Shown here: in pieces, positions 29,536 through 39,174 of the stretch
Position numbering within the stretch: position 1 is the stretch's first letter
Layout of the letters: each line of letters opens with the position of its first letter
Assembly (NCBI GenBank): GCA_963700865.1
Contig: CAVOZC010000018.1
Coordinates: forward strand, 1,054,001 to 1,118,000
Length of the DNA stretch: 64,000 nucleotides
Direction: 5' to 3'
From: CAVOGJ01 sp963700865
GTDB lineage: Bacteria > Planctomycetota > Planctomycetia > Pirellulales > Pirellulaceae
The notes under the pieces: model-generated
Seen by the model: the letters and a program-made list of their open reading frames with translations, nothing else
Told to the model about the DNA's origin: nothing
Database searches by the model: none
Translations under genes and position numbers: made by a program

Positions 29536-30597
29536 GTGCGCGGTTTATCCTGCCCCAGGACGGCTAGGTTGAAAGGCGGAGCCTTGCGGACAAACGTGAC
29601 ACTCTCTCAGCGACAAAAGGGTCGCCCTTGGCTACGGGTGACGGTGTTCCTCGCCGTCATGTCGCTCGGCTTCCGCGCCACCGCCGACCACCCGTCACCT
29701 TGTCCTTGGGAATGCTGCGAGATCCGCCCACAAGATCAGATCTGGTTGATCAGCACTCGGCACCTTGGTACCTGTCCTAACCCGCCGACACCGTGCAGGC
29801 CGCAGTTGTGTTACCACCGCTTTGATCCTTGTCACGGCTGGGTGCCGTCCCATCAGGAGGCGTTTTTCGCCCAGGACGATCCGCAACAGATCACGACGGT
29901 ATACGTCCACGGGAATCGTATCTCGGAGGCCTGGGCACAGGATCGCGGTTTCAAAACCTATTGCGCCTTCACCTGCGAATGCGACGCACCGCCGGTCCGC
30001 CACGTGATCTGGTCGTGGCCTTCGGAGGCTATTTGTCGCCGCACGGCAGTCATCCGCGACGCGCGGGTGAAAGCCCGGCGAACCCCCATACAGTCCTATT
30101 ACCTCGCCTGGTGGCTCTCCAACCTGCGGCCGGAACTGCAGGTCAGTCTGGCCGGCTTCAGCTACGGTGGACGTACCATTTTGGGAGCGGTGCATATCCT
30201 GGGCGGTGGGACACTCTGCGGCCGGGGTCTGGCATCCACCCGTTATGGTTGCACCGTTCAACCCCGAATCGCCATCATGGCCACGGCCAGCCAAGCCGAC
30301 TGGCTCCTGCCGGGCCATTGCTACGGCTGTGCGCTGCCCCAACTCGACCGAGGTCTCATCATCTACAATTGCTGCGATCCCGTCCTGCGGCGATATGAAA
30401 AGCTGATTCCCGAAGCCACTGGACCCGCATTGGGACTGGTTGGCATTCCCTGCGGATTGGGCGAACATAGTGGTAAGCTGCAGGAATTCAACGCGCAACA
30501 GATCGTCGGCAAGACGCACAAGTTCACACTCTACTACGAATCGCCGGAAGTCATGGGCTTGATAAGCAACTATGTCCTCTGGCGACCGGTCGACTAA
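29536..30597 (+). CDS. Exported alpha/beta-hydrolase-like protein of unknown function
   Basis: About 350 residues with a hydrophobic N-terminal segment (LRVTVFLAVMSLGFRATA). A GFSYGGRTI nucleophile-elbow-like motif lies near residue 212, and VYVHGNRISEAWAQDRGF resembles the oxyanion strand of alpha/beta hydrolases. The protein is rich in cysteines. The start is uncertain: ATG 29536 gives a long leader, and GTG 29596 would put the hydrophobic segment closer to the end. It ends nine bases before the next gene. No close family is recognised. Confidence 0.6.
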   Translation: MRGLSCPRTARLKGGALRTNVTLSQRQKGRPWLRVTVFLAVMSLGFRATADHPSPCPWECCEIRPQDQIWLISTRHLGTCPNPPTPCRPQLCYHRFDPCHGWVPSHQEAFFAQDDPQQITTVYVHGNRISEAWAQDRGFKTYCAFTCECDAPPVRHVIWSWPSEAICRRTAVIRDARVKARRTPIQSYYLAWWLSNLRPELQVSLAGFSYGGRTILGAVHILGGGTLCGRGLASTRYGCTVQPRIAIMATASQADWLLPGHCYGCALPQLDRGLIIYNCCDPVLRRYEKLIPEATGPALGLVGIPCGLGEHSGKLQEFNAQQIVGKTHKFTLYYESPEVMGLISNYVLWRPVD

Positions 30598-30606
30598 GTC
30601 CGCATC

Positions 30607-30927
30607 ATGCTGCCACGATTGACCGCCCTGGCGCTGCTCCATGAATGTACCGGCCGCGACATCTGGTCGGTCGCTTATTGCGAAGCCAAACGCATCCCGC
30701 CGGCCTGGATTGAGGAGCTGGCGGATTGTTTCGAGTCGGGCTTTTGCCTCGATCGGCAAACCATCTATGCCGAGGACCGGGTCGTCAATCAGTATGAGGG
30801 CATTCGCGATATTGATCTCGCCCGAAAGCTGGCGGAAGTCTTGGGGATTGACGTCGATTACGTCACCTCCTCGGCGTTCAGCCCGGAGGCCCAGGTGCGG
30901 GCCCTCCGGGAAGCGGTCGACGAATAA
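30607..30927 (+). CDS. Small protein of unknown function
   Basis: 106 residues, mostly acidic and helical (LARKLAEVLGIDVDYVTS, PEAQVRALREAVDE), with no signal peptide or known domain. It starts nine bases after the hydrolase-like gene, so the two are probably one operon. No function can be assigned. Confidence 0.65.
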   Translation: MLPRLTALALLHECTGRDIWSVAYCEAKRIPPAWIEELADCFESGFCLDRQTIYAEDRVVNQYEGIRDIDLARKLAEVLGIDVDYVTSSAFSPEAQVRALREAVDE

Positions 30928-30947
30928 CCGGTGATCGCGCTGCCAAC

Positions 30948-31730
30948 CTAGCCGCGCCACCGCCGCCCCAGCAGGACCCATGCAGCGCTGCCGAGCCAGC
31001 TGGCGGCAGCGGGCTCGGGAACCTGTCGAAGGGAGATCCTGGCGAGCGGTACGGCCCCGTTGAGGCTGCTCATAATGGTGGTCCCCGCGGCGGTATTCGT
31101 GCCCAGGAAATTATCGAGTCCCGCGTGGAGCATGATGTTGCCGAATTCGTCCGAGCTCGTGCCGCCCAGGGTGGAAAACGCCGCTCCCATGCCGTCGTTG
31201 ACTTCGGTGCCGGCATCATAGACGTTGTCGCCCGTGATCGTGATTGTCCGCGGGCCGCGAAAATTCCCCAGGCTGTCGAAGACCTCGATGGCCATCGGAT
31301 TGCCGTTGCCAAAGAAGGCGTCGTTGGACGGAATCACCATCGAGGCATAACTGAGGTAGCGATTCGCAGCGCGATTCGGCACATTCAGCACGGTTGTCAC
31401 TGACTCGCCCGGATCGAAGGGGCCCGCGGCAGCTCCGCCGACCGCGGCGACCGTCCTATCGAATCGCCCAACCACGGATTGAAAGTTCGCGCTGAAGATC
31501 GATGTGTCGCCGCCCTCGGCGATTTCCTCGAGACCCGGGAACAGGCTGGCTGACTGGCCGACCGTTTGCACATCAAACGAACCATCATGAAATCCCAACC
31601 AGACAGGTGTAAAAAAGAACCCGTCTGCTGGCTGCAGATTTTCGATGGTGATCTCGAGCTGCACCGACGCCGCGGCGACCCATAGGAAAACAAACGAACT
31701 GCAGGCGACCTTGAACAACAGACTTCGCAT
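30948..31730 (-). CDS. Spondin-domain protein with PEP-CTERM sorting tail
   Basis: A signal peptide (MRSLLFKVACSSFVFLWVAA) is followed by a spondin_N-like domain (ITIENLQPADGFFFTPVWLG, GLEEIAEGGDTSIFSANF). The C-terminus has VPEPAAASWLGSAAWVLLGR and then basic residues, which is the PEP-CTERM signal: it directs export and processing by an exosortase in exopolysaccharide-making bacteria. The start is the second ATG because it begins the signal peptide. The 284 bases upstream show no further gene. Confidence 0.82.
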   Translation of the reverse strand: MRSLLFKVACSSFVFLWVAAASVQLEITIENLQPADGFFFTPVWLGFHDGSFDVQTVGQSASLFPGLEEIAEGGDTSIFSANFQSVVGRFDRTVAAVGGAAAGPFDPGESVTTVLNVPNRAANRYLSYASMVIPSNDAFFGNGNPMAIEVFDSLGNFRGPRTITITGDNVYDAGTEVNDGMGAAFSTLGGTSSDEFGNIMLHAGLDNFLGTNTAAGTTIMSSLNGAVPLARISLRQVPEPAAASWLGSAAWVLLGRRWRG

Positions 31731-32014
31731 CGTACACTCCACAAAAAAGGGAACACGGGAAACGATGGTGAAACACACGCACTGCCCACGTACGGGCCAG
31801 CCTCTTGCACTGTTCCTGACAGCCAGCTTGGTAGACCGATATCCGGTGATGACAAGCCACTGGCGTGTCAGTTAGCGGTAGCCAGCCGCATGCCGATAAA
31901 TCACCCGCGGCTCGCCCAGCCATGCCGGCAACAGTGTGCGGGGGTTAGTCGGTGGGTGTGGTGAGGCCTTACAGCCCGCATGAGAAAAAAATGAAAGTGC
32001 ACGGAGCGGCGGGA

Positions 32015-32308
32015 CTATTCGTCCGGTTGTGTAATCCGCAGCACATTGGCGATCCGCGCACGGGCTGAGGCTGGCAGCTCGCTGTGGGGCGTCAGCCTGG
32101 CATCGAGGTGTCCGCGTTCCACCGCTGCGTCATGGATGAGAAGCAGCTGCTTTTTGAAGTGCCGGCAAGTGCGGCAGCTGATAAAGTGCAGCCGCACGGC
32201 CCAGCGTTCCACGCCTGGTAACGACTCGTCGAGCGATCGCGAGATCAACGCCTCGGATTCCTGGCACCGCAGTGTGAGTAGCAGGCGGATGGCTCGCAAA
32301 CATCGCAT
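32015..32308 (-). CDS. ZAS-type anti-sigma factor
   Basis: 97 residues starting MRCLRAIRLL. The motif HFISCRTCRHFKKQL is the H-xxx-C-xx-C zinc-binding signature of ZAS anti-sigma factors, preceded by CQESEALISRSLDESLPG, which is typical of the family. It should hold the sigma factor encoded immediately upstream. In the given sequence it is in frame with that sigma gene with no stop between them, so the two could be a fusion. A normal ATG and typical separate lengths make two adjacent genes more likely. Confidence 0.7.
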   Translation of the reverse strand: MRCLRAIRLLLTLRCQESEALISRSLDESLPGVERWAVRLHFISCRTCRHFKKQLLLIHDAAVERGHLDARLTPHSELPASARARIANVLRITQPDE

Positions 32309-32988
32309 GAATCGTCGCCCTCGCAGGTGCCGGATCGTTGTGGCTCCCCTGCCCCGTGTGGTTATGGCGCGCGGCAGCTCCCCCGCGAACCAGCGGGAAT
32401 CCAGGCATTCCCGCAACAGCGACCGGGCCCGGTGGACTCGGACGGAAAGATTTGTCGGCGATATGTGAAGTATCTTACACACTTCTTCACTGGAAAGTCG
32501 ATCGATTTCGCGGAGCGTGAAGGCTCCGGCCAGGGTGCCCGGCAACCGGGACCGGCATTCGTCGAAAATACGCCAGAATTCCTGGTCCTCCAGTGACTGG
32601 GACGCAGAGCCCGGCCGTGCGTCCGCGTCATCTCGCGGCATGCGGGACAGCTCGGCGGCGGATACTGAGGGAAATTGTCGAGCCGCCGCGCGAAAGTGAT
32701 CGATGATTTTATGCTTGAGAATGCCGATCAGCCAGGAACTTCGAGACGAATCGCCGCGAAACGCCCGTTGTCCTCGCACGGCGGCAACGAACGTCTCCTG
32801 CACCAGATCGGCGGCGATTTCGGGATCGGCGACTGCGCCATCGCATAGCCGTAGAGCAGGTCACCAAATTCGGCAAGCCAGTCCAGTCCTGGATGGTCGG
32901 TCACGCGTGGCTGCTCATCGGAGATGGGATCAGTGGCCGAGTCAGGGCCCGTCGAAGGCCCTCGCGTGTTCGCGACGGAGACGACCAT
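32309..32988 (-). CDS. ECF-type RNA polymerase sigma factor (frame break near 32845)
   Basis: The joined protein shows region 2 (GDLLYGYAM, DPEIAADLVQETFVAAVR, RSSWLIGILKHKIIDHF) and region 4 (LPGTLAGAFTLREIDRLSSE, then ILHISPTNLSVRVHRARSLL). The first 45 residues lie in a different frame, and a one-base correction around 32845 restores DPEIAADLVQETF. Its partner anti-sigma factor follows directly. The C-terminal boundary is unclear because the frame runs on into the anti-sigma gene. It probably responds to an envelope or redox signal sensed by the ZAS protein. Confidence 0.75.
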
Positions 32989-32999
32989 TTTCGACGACT

Positions 33000-34652
33000 C
33001 TACACTGCCTTGAGGATCTCGTCAAAGAAGCGGGCGGATGCCAGCAGCGCGTCCGCGTCGCCCAGGGCCTGTAAATGGTTTTTACCGGCGACTTCGTGGA
33101 AGCGATTTTCGACCCCCGCCGTTTCGAGGCTATCCATAAACGCATCGACCTTGGGTCGACTGACAAGCGTATCATTCTCGCCGATGAAGATCATCGTCGG
33201 AGGATCATCGCTCGAAACCCAGTTGGCGGGTGACGCATTGGCGTAGTTGTCGGGAACTTGGTCCCGTGTGCCGCCGAGAAAATATGCGAGCTGATCATCA
33301 CTGGGGGCGAAGTCGCGAAAATCAACCGCCGGTCCACCGGCGATTACCGCCTGCACGCGCGTGCTCGTAACTCCCGTCGCGTCCGGCCCTTCCAGTCCCT
33401 CCGAGCCATCGGTCATGCCCAGCAAGAGTGCCAGGTGACCGCCGGCCGAGTAACCGTAAGTGCCGATACGATCGGGATCGATCTGCAAAGGTTGCGCGTT
33501 TTCTCGCATCCAGATCACGGCCGACTTGACGTCATGAATTTGATCGGGAAATTGTGAGTTGGGAGCGAGTCGATAATCGATATTTACCACCACATAGCCG
33601 CGGTCGGCCAACTGTCTTGATCGTTGGGACATCGCCGACTTGCTGCCAAATCTCCAGTACCCGCCATGGATGACGAGAATGGCCGGATGCGGGCCATCGG
33701 TCTTGGGTGCGTAAATGTCAGCCTTCAGGTCGCCTGTCGCACGGTTGGCGTAGACGACATTCTTACGCGTCGTCACGCCCGAGCCGATGAAGCGACCTAC
33801 TTCGGCGTCATCGATGATGCGTACGTCAGCAGTACCCCCGGTGGATTTCTGGCGTACCAGCGACGTAACTTCGGCCGCATCCCGCATGACGAAACGACTC
33901 GCTGGACCGTTGGACGAACGCGCGAGTGTTCCGACGATCAGGCTCTCGTCGCGCATTTCAAAATCGTCACTGCCGGACGTAACCGTGGATGTCCAGCGTC
34001 GCCAGACCTCGGTCTGGCCAGCGAGGACGGTGGTCACGCTGCCCGCCTCGCTACGAAAACTCAGCCCCCGCTCGAGCGTGGCATCGACAAGTGAAAGGTA
34101 TTTCTCTCCGCTACCCGCCAATCGAAGATCGACAGGGCCGCGGAGGAAGCTCCCGCTGCCAATCACGATTTCGGCCGTGCCTTCTTGATGAGTCCAGCGC
34201 GTCCGGCCGCCAATTTCCGAGTCGGTCATGTTGATGTGCAGCGCCGCACCGCTCTCGATGAGCAAGGAGCCACCGATCGTGGTCCCGGCGATGCTGACCG
34301 TCTGGCTGCCGGAGCCCCGAATCGACAAACTGCCAGCAAGGTCGAGTTGCTCAAGGCAAATCTTATCGGCGCCTCCGCCAGTGTCCCAAATAATCCGTTT
34401 GACGCCGTCGAGGGAGCCGTCCACGGAAATGTTCGTGGTATCGGCTCCCGTGGCCAGCATGAGCGTCCCGGCCGGCGACGACAGGACCACATCGTTATTT
34501 GCCGCGTCGCCGACTAGCCGCAGGGTGGAGCCCACGACAGTCCCGATGACGTTGCCGGCCAGCAGGCATCGCGACTCGAGCCTTTCCACGCTCCAATCCC
34601 ACGGACCCCGATCCGGATGCCCGTGAGCGAGGCTGCTGTGTTTTTTCCGCAT
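33000..34652 (-). CDS. Secreted alpha/beta-hydrolase esterase with a beta-rich N-terminal passenger
   Basis: The N-terminus carries the export-type motif VERLESRCLLAGN. Residues 30-310 are beta-rich repeats (GSLSIRGSGSQTVSIAGTTI, GGSLLIESGAALHINM), suggestive of a beta-helix. From about 330 the chain is a carboxylesterase of the BD-FAE/HSL type: ILVIHGGYWRFGSKS (oxyanion hole), YGYSAGGHLALLL (nucleophile Ser), IFIGENDTLVS (Asp) and FHEVAGKNHLQ (His). A role in cleaving acyl or feruloyl esters from polysaccharides outside the cell is inferred. I start at MRKKHSSLAHG, with ATGs further upstream possible. Confidence 0.85.
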   Translation of the reverse strand: MRKKHSSLAHGHPDRGPWDWSVERLESRCLLAGNVIGTVVGSTLRLVGDAANNDVVLSSPAGTLMLATGADTTNISVDGSLDGVKRIIWDTGGGADKICLEQLDLAGSLSIRGSGSQTVSIAGTTIGGSLLIESGAALHINMTDSEIGGRTRWTHQEGTAEIVIGSGSFLRGPVDLRLAGSGEKYLSLVDATLERGLSFRSEAGSVTTVLAGQTEVWRRWTSTVTSGSDDFEMRDESLIVGTLARSSNGPASRFVMRDAAEVTSLVRQKSTGGTADVRIIDDAEVGRFIGSGVTTRKNVVYANRATGDLKADIYAPKTDGPHPAILVIHGGYWRFGSKSAMSQRSRQLADRGYVVVNIDYRLAPNSQFPDQIHDVKSAVIWMRENAQPLQIDPDRIGTYGYSAGGHLALLLGMTDGSEGLEGPDATGVTSTRVQAVIAGGPAVDFRDFAPSDDQLAYFLGGTRDQVPDNYANASPANWVSSDDPPTMIFIGENDTLVSRPKVDAFMDSLETAGVENRFHEVAGKNHLQALGDADALLASARFFDEILKAV

Positions 34653-34841
34653 AAATCGCCTTCCCCAACTCAGATGCCCAATAGTCTTGCGGTCTGCATG
34701 AGAAAACCGCATCACGATCCTCCGGCCCGGCACGTCCGTTGTGTTATTATCGCGATTTCCGCCATACGTTCGCAAAGCAACCCGTGCAACTTTATCCCTC
34801 TTTTAAGGGAAATGGCTGCGTAACCCCTAACGAAAGCAAAA

Positions 34842-35761
34842 ATGGCACAGCACGGAATCGGGCTGGACGCCTGGATCAACGGGGCCTGGGTCTCGGGCTC
34901 GGCTCGCCGTCTCGGTTCACGACGCGGGATTCATCCACGGCGTGACCGTGGCGGAGCAATTGCGGACGTTTGCCGGTCGGCCCTTTCGCGCGGAAGATCA
35001 CGTTCAGCGGCTGATGCAGTCGCTGGACACGGTCGGAGTCGCCATCGACTATAGTGCCGAGCAACTGCAGGGCATCATCGCAGAAACGGCCGCCCGTAAT
35101 TGCCGCCGACTTTCCGCGGCGGGAGACTTGCGGATCATTCTCTGGGCAACTCCCGGGGAAGCCGCCGTGCCCGGACTTCGCGACGCCAGTGGTCCTGTCG
35201 TTTGTTGTCATGCAGAGCCTCTCTGCTTTTCCGTTTGGGCAGCCCACTACGCGACGGGCGTGCGGCTGGTGACATCGCGTCACCGACAGATTTCATCACT
35301 GAATTGGCCTCCCGCCGGAGTTACGCAGTCGCATGCACTACTATCTGGCCGACAAGGAGGCACGGGAACAGGACCCCATCGCGCGGGGGTTGTTGTTGGA
35401 TGGAGATGGATACGTCTGCGAGGCCTCAACCGCCAATATTGTGGCGTATTTCGCTGGCGAGGGGCTGGTTTCGCCTCGACGCGGAAAGATTCTCCCGGGT
35501 ATCTGCCTCGCCACGATTGAGGATTTCGCGGTCCGGCTGGCCGTCCCGTTTCATTACCGGGATATGTCTCCCGAGGAATTCGCCAGCTCGGATGAGATCT
35601 GGTTGACCAGCACGCCTTTTTGTGCTCTCCCCGTGGCTCAACTTGACGGTCAGGCCGTGGGAGATGGAGCCTTCGGCCGGTGCCATCAATTTCTAACGGC
35701 TTGGGGTCGCGATGTGGGTGTGGATATCGTGGCTCAGGCCACGTCATGTCTCGCCGAATGA
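34842..35761 (+). CDS. Class IV aminotransferase / aminodeoxychorismate-lyase-like (two frame breaks)
   Basis: Three overlapping frames read as one fold-type IV PLP enzyme. MAQHGIGLDAWINGAWVSG leads into LAVSVHDAGFIHGVTVAEQL after a break near 34897, and the second frame continues to SRHRQISSLNWP. After a break near 35315 it reads ELRSRMHYYLADKEA, GYVCEASTANIVAYF and SSDEIWLTSTPFCALPV. EASTAN and the F-x-H-G-V-T start are family hallmarks. The catalytic PLP lysine normally falls just where the second break lies and no lysine is visible there, so activity depends on the true sequence. Known relatives are BCAT, D-amino-acid transaminase and PabC. Confidence 0.7.
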
Positions 35762-35897
35762 AGGTCTGCCCCTAACCCATATTTCTCACAAGTTGGTTGG
35801 TTCCGAGCGGCTCGCCCAGCGTATCTTCGGCATTGCCTGGCAAGAGTACGCCCAACCGATGGGAGCGGACGACGACGCGAGCACCTACCTCGTTTTA

Positions 35898-35975
35898 ACC
35901 GTCAGCCGCAGGCGTACGTGTGTGTTGGTTGCTTGAGGCGCTGTGCTCGGCTCGCGTACGCCTGCGGCTAACGGT
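35898..35975. repeat. Long inverted repeat (stem 20 of 21, loop 36)
   Basis: The arms at 35898-35918 and 35955-35975 are inverted copies with one mismatch, built around GCCGCAGGCGTACG. The rest of the 357-base gap 35762-36118 between two convergent genes shows no gene. The hairpin could end transcription from both sides, or be a REP-like element. A related word (CTGGCTAACGGTTAAAC) occurs near 39135. Confidence 0.7.
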
Positions 35976-36118
35976 GAAACGAAACTTGCGGCTCGGCACG
36001 CCTTGCCGAATCTTCGGCCGCCACCGACGTAGCCTGCTCTGGGTCGCCCGCCACACCTGATGAACCATGACGGCGCTACCGGTACGCCAGCACCCCCAAG
36101 AAGCCGCCACCATGCTGG

Positions 36119-37364
36119 CTACCGTGGTGTGTCGCTGACGACCTTTCCGTTGATGACCACGGCCGTGCAGTGTGACGTGTATTCGAAGGGGTCGCCGTCA
36201 AAGACGGCGACATCTCCGTGCAGACCGACAGCCAGCGAGCCAACCCGATCGCATCGATACCGAGAATCCGGGCTGGGGAAATCGTGATCGTTGCCAAGGC
36301 CTGCTCCAAGGTCAAACCGTTGGCAGCGGTCAACGCGGCTTCGAAGAGCACGACTCGCGTTTTCGGGACTACGATTTGTAGCCGCTTTGCAAGGCGACCG
36401 GAATTCCGGCCTTGACCAGCGTGGCAGCCGTCTCGAAGCTCATGTTTTCCTTCTCGCCCGTCGCCCGGGCCATCGAGGGGTGAATCAGCACCGGGACGCC
36501 GGCGGCCTTGATTTCGTCCACCAGCAGGTAGGCTTCGGCCCCGCTATCGAGCCAGATCGTGATCTTGAATTCCTTGCCCAGTCGCAGGGCGCTGGCGATA
36601 TCCTGGGCTCGGTCGGCGGTAATCAGTAATTTGAGTTCCCCGTGCAGCACGCGGGCCAGCGTTTCCAGTCGCAGGTTGCGGGCGGGCGGCTCCGCCTCCT
36701 CATCCTTATCGGCTCGTTCCTGTTCTTGCACGTATTCCTGTGCCTTAAGGAACTCTTCGCGGAGCATGGAGATCATTTTTCCCCGTGTGCCCGGCGAGCT
36801 GCTGCCCGACTTGTGCCGATCGGCGAGCGTGGCCGCGACTTCGCACTCGCTATTCAGCAGCGCCTCATCCACGGTATTGCCGGTCGTCTTCACGATGATT
36901 GTCTGTCCCGAAATTAATTCTCCCGGGGCATGTCCGGTATGGACCGTAGTGATGCCATGATTTCGCACCCAGTCGACGAGTTCATCATGGGTGTTATAGG
37001 CGTCGATCGCCCGTAATTGCGGTTGGATCGGCTCGGCCGATTCCAATTGATCCTGGTCGTGCTTCGTGTTCAAAAGGCCCGAGATGCCCACGGTCGAATG
37101 TGCGTCGATCAGTCCGGGAGTGACGACCTTCCCGGAGATGACCGGATACCCTTCCGGGATATTGATTTCGCTGGCTTTCCCTATTGCGGAGATGATGCCA
37201 TCGCGAATGAGGATCACACCGTCCTCCACGGGAGCCGTCGTCATCGTGTAGATTTTTTCTCCCTTGATGGCGACCTGGGCCTCACCCAGGCGGGTCAGCC
37301 CCAGGCTGAAGATCGCCCAGCCCATGAGGACAGCTGTGATCGGCAGTGAGCGGGAAATCTTCAC
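36119..37364 (-). CDS. Secreted amidohydrolase (two frame breaks near its C-terminus)
   Basis: A metal-dependent hydrolase of the imidazolonepropionase-like group. The signal segment VKISRSLPITAVLMGWAIFS precedes IYTMTTAPVEDGVILIRDG and VVTPGLIDAHSTVG. The order continues through MSFETAATLVKAGIPVALQS and, after breaks near 36385 and 36250, YVPKTRVVLFEAALTAANGL and GSLAVGLHGDVAVFDGDPFE to a stop at 36119. The usual metal HxH is replaced by HST, so catalysis may differ. The GTG start has GGGAGG upstream and overlaps the stop of the neighbouring amidohydrolase. Substrate unknown. Confidence 0.75.
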
Positions 37365-38118
37365 TGGTCGCCTCCCATCTCTTGATCGAAGCAGCAATAG
37401 TAGGGTGACTGGTCGTGTGTGGCTCCATAACCGCCGACGGCATACGGCCGATCTTGCGGATCGCCACGATCGAATGCCTGCTGACCATCCACCCAGGTCT
37501 GCTGCACTTTTGTATACACACTGAATGGATCGCCATCCAGGATGATGAAGTCGGCGTCCTTGCCGGCCCGCAGCGAGCCGATACGATCGTCCAGCCCCAG
37601 CATCTCGGCTCCCGCCAGCGTCAGCGATTCAAGGGCCGCCTGCCGTTCCATGCCGGCCGGCACCGCCATCGCGGCCATGCGAAAGAAGACCCGTGAATCG
37701 GTGATCCAGACCCGATCCCGGCATGATGTTGAGGGTCGTTAAGCCGCCCGCCAAGGCCCGCTTGAATCCAGAATCATGCACGTTGAGCGAATCGTAGATG
37801 CGGATGCCCGGCTGGATCGGCCCGCTGCCATCCGCACCGCCAATGCCACCGATATGGCTGTGTGTGCAGATCAGGCCCGGCATGATCGTGGACCGGCGAA
37901 GTCGATGACTTCGGCATCCGCCGGAATCTCGACCTCCTCGCTGCCGCCAACCGCCTCGATGTGGGTCCCCGTGATGACGAGTGTGCCCGAGGGAATGGGC
38001 GGGCCCTCCATCGTCAATGGCGTGCCCCCGTGAATGCCCGGGTCGTTTGCGCCACGGACGGGGTGACCAACGGCAAGACCAGCAATAAGCATCGAACGGA
38101 GGACGATAGGCGGGACAT
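37361..38118 (-). pseudogene. Second secreted amidohydrolase, internally deleted and frame-shifted
   Basis: Pieces of one amidohydrolase are visible in order: a signal peptide (MSRLSSSVRCLLLVLPLVTP); PIPSGTLVITGTHIEAVGG after a break near 38045; GLICTHSHIGGIGGADGSG (with the metal HxH) after a break near 37893; GLTTLNIMPGSG; then abruptly ITDSRVFFRMAAMAVPAGM and GSLRAGKDADFIILDGDPFS. About 200 residues expected between MPGSG and ITDSR are absent, including the central metal ligands. As given it cannot make a working enzyme. It overlaps the next amidohydrolase start (GTGA), so the pair was an operon. Confidence 0.7.
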
Positions 38119-38345
38119 GGGGTGTGTCTCTCGGTAGCGACGGCGGGTTGGGACCGATCCTCAGCCTAATTCTGCGGTGGAAGTGGGTCAAACGCCTGGC
38201 CAACGCATTTTGCGGCCAAGGCGGCTGGCCCTGGGAAACGGGATCTCCGCAAACCGGCCCCCGATGCGTTATAAAGGGCGATTCGAGAGGAGTGCATTCC
38301 CTGAGTCTTTACGCAAAGGTCGAGCCTGATGATGCCCATCCCGCC

Positions 38346-38917
38346 GTGCTCGCGTTCTTGGCCCTCGGTCTCATGTTGCTGGGTACGGTGTCCGCCTGGG
38401 GACAACCGGGGGCCAAGACCCGCATCTGCTCACCGATTTCGGCGAACCCGATGTGGCCGAGGGATGGATCACCGTTAACGACAACGTCATGGGAGGCCGT
38501 TCGGAGGGAGGCCCTGCCTTCAAAGATGGGCTGCTCATTTTCTCCGGTAAAACGAATACCGATGGCGGTGGCTTCTCCTCCATCCGCACCCGGCGAGCCC
38601 GCTGGAACATCGGTGCCGCCAGCGGGGTCGTCCTGCGGGTACGCGGTGATGGCCGGACCTACAAATTTGACATGCAAACCGGTGCCTTCTGGCAGGGGTT
38701 GCCCGTATCCTATCGGGCCGATTTCGAGACCAAGGCCGGCGAATGGATCGAGGTGCAGCTGCCGTTTACACGCTTTATTCCCACTTCGATGGGTGAAAGC
38801 GTCGAAGGTCGGGTCGACGAGTTGGAGCCGTCAAAGATTGCGACGATCGGTTTCATGATCTACGACAAACAGGATGGCCCGTTTCAACTGGAAGTCGATT
38901 GGGTCAAAACGGAGTAA
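38346..38917 (+). CDS. CIA30-family protein with export signal (frame break near 38415)
   Basis: From about 38420 the frame reads DPHLLTDFGEPDVAEGW, then VNDNVMGGRSEGGPAFKDG and WVKTE at the end. This is the CIA30 domain (complex I intermediate-associated protein 30, a galactose-binding-like beta sandwich). A hydrophobic leader (VLAFLALGLMLLGTVSAWGQ) lies in another frame just upstream and reads like its signal peptide if one base is corrected. The exact start is not settled. Bacterial CIA30 proteins are mostly of unknown role. Confidence 0.65.
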
Positions 38918-39174
38918 CGGGGTGGCCTGCGACTGTCCGCTTCGCCGCCGTCGCCAGATGTTGTCCTTATCCACCTTGGATGCGCGTCGTTCCACCGTCG
39001 GCCAGAAAAAATCGCGGGGAAGAAAGCCCGATCGGTGGGAAGTGGCTGCCGCGATTTCTGGCGGCCTGCGCCCGTACGCCGCCGAAGCATGCCGGTGCGT
39101 CACGACGCGTGGTACGTTCCTGGCGGCAGGCTTCTCTGGCTAACGGTTAAACAAAGAAAAAAGATGAGTCATGC

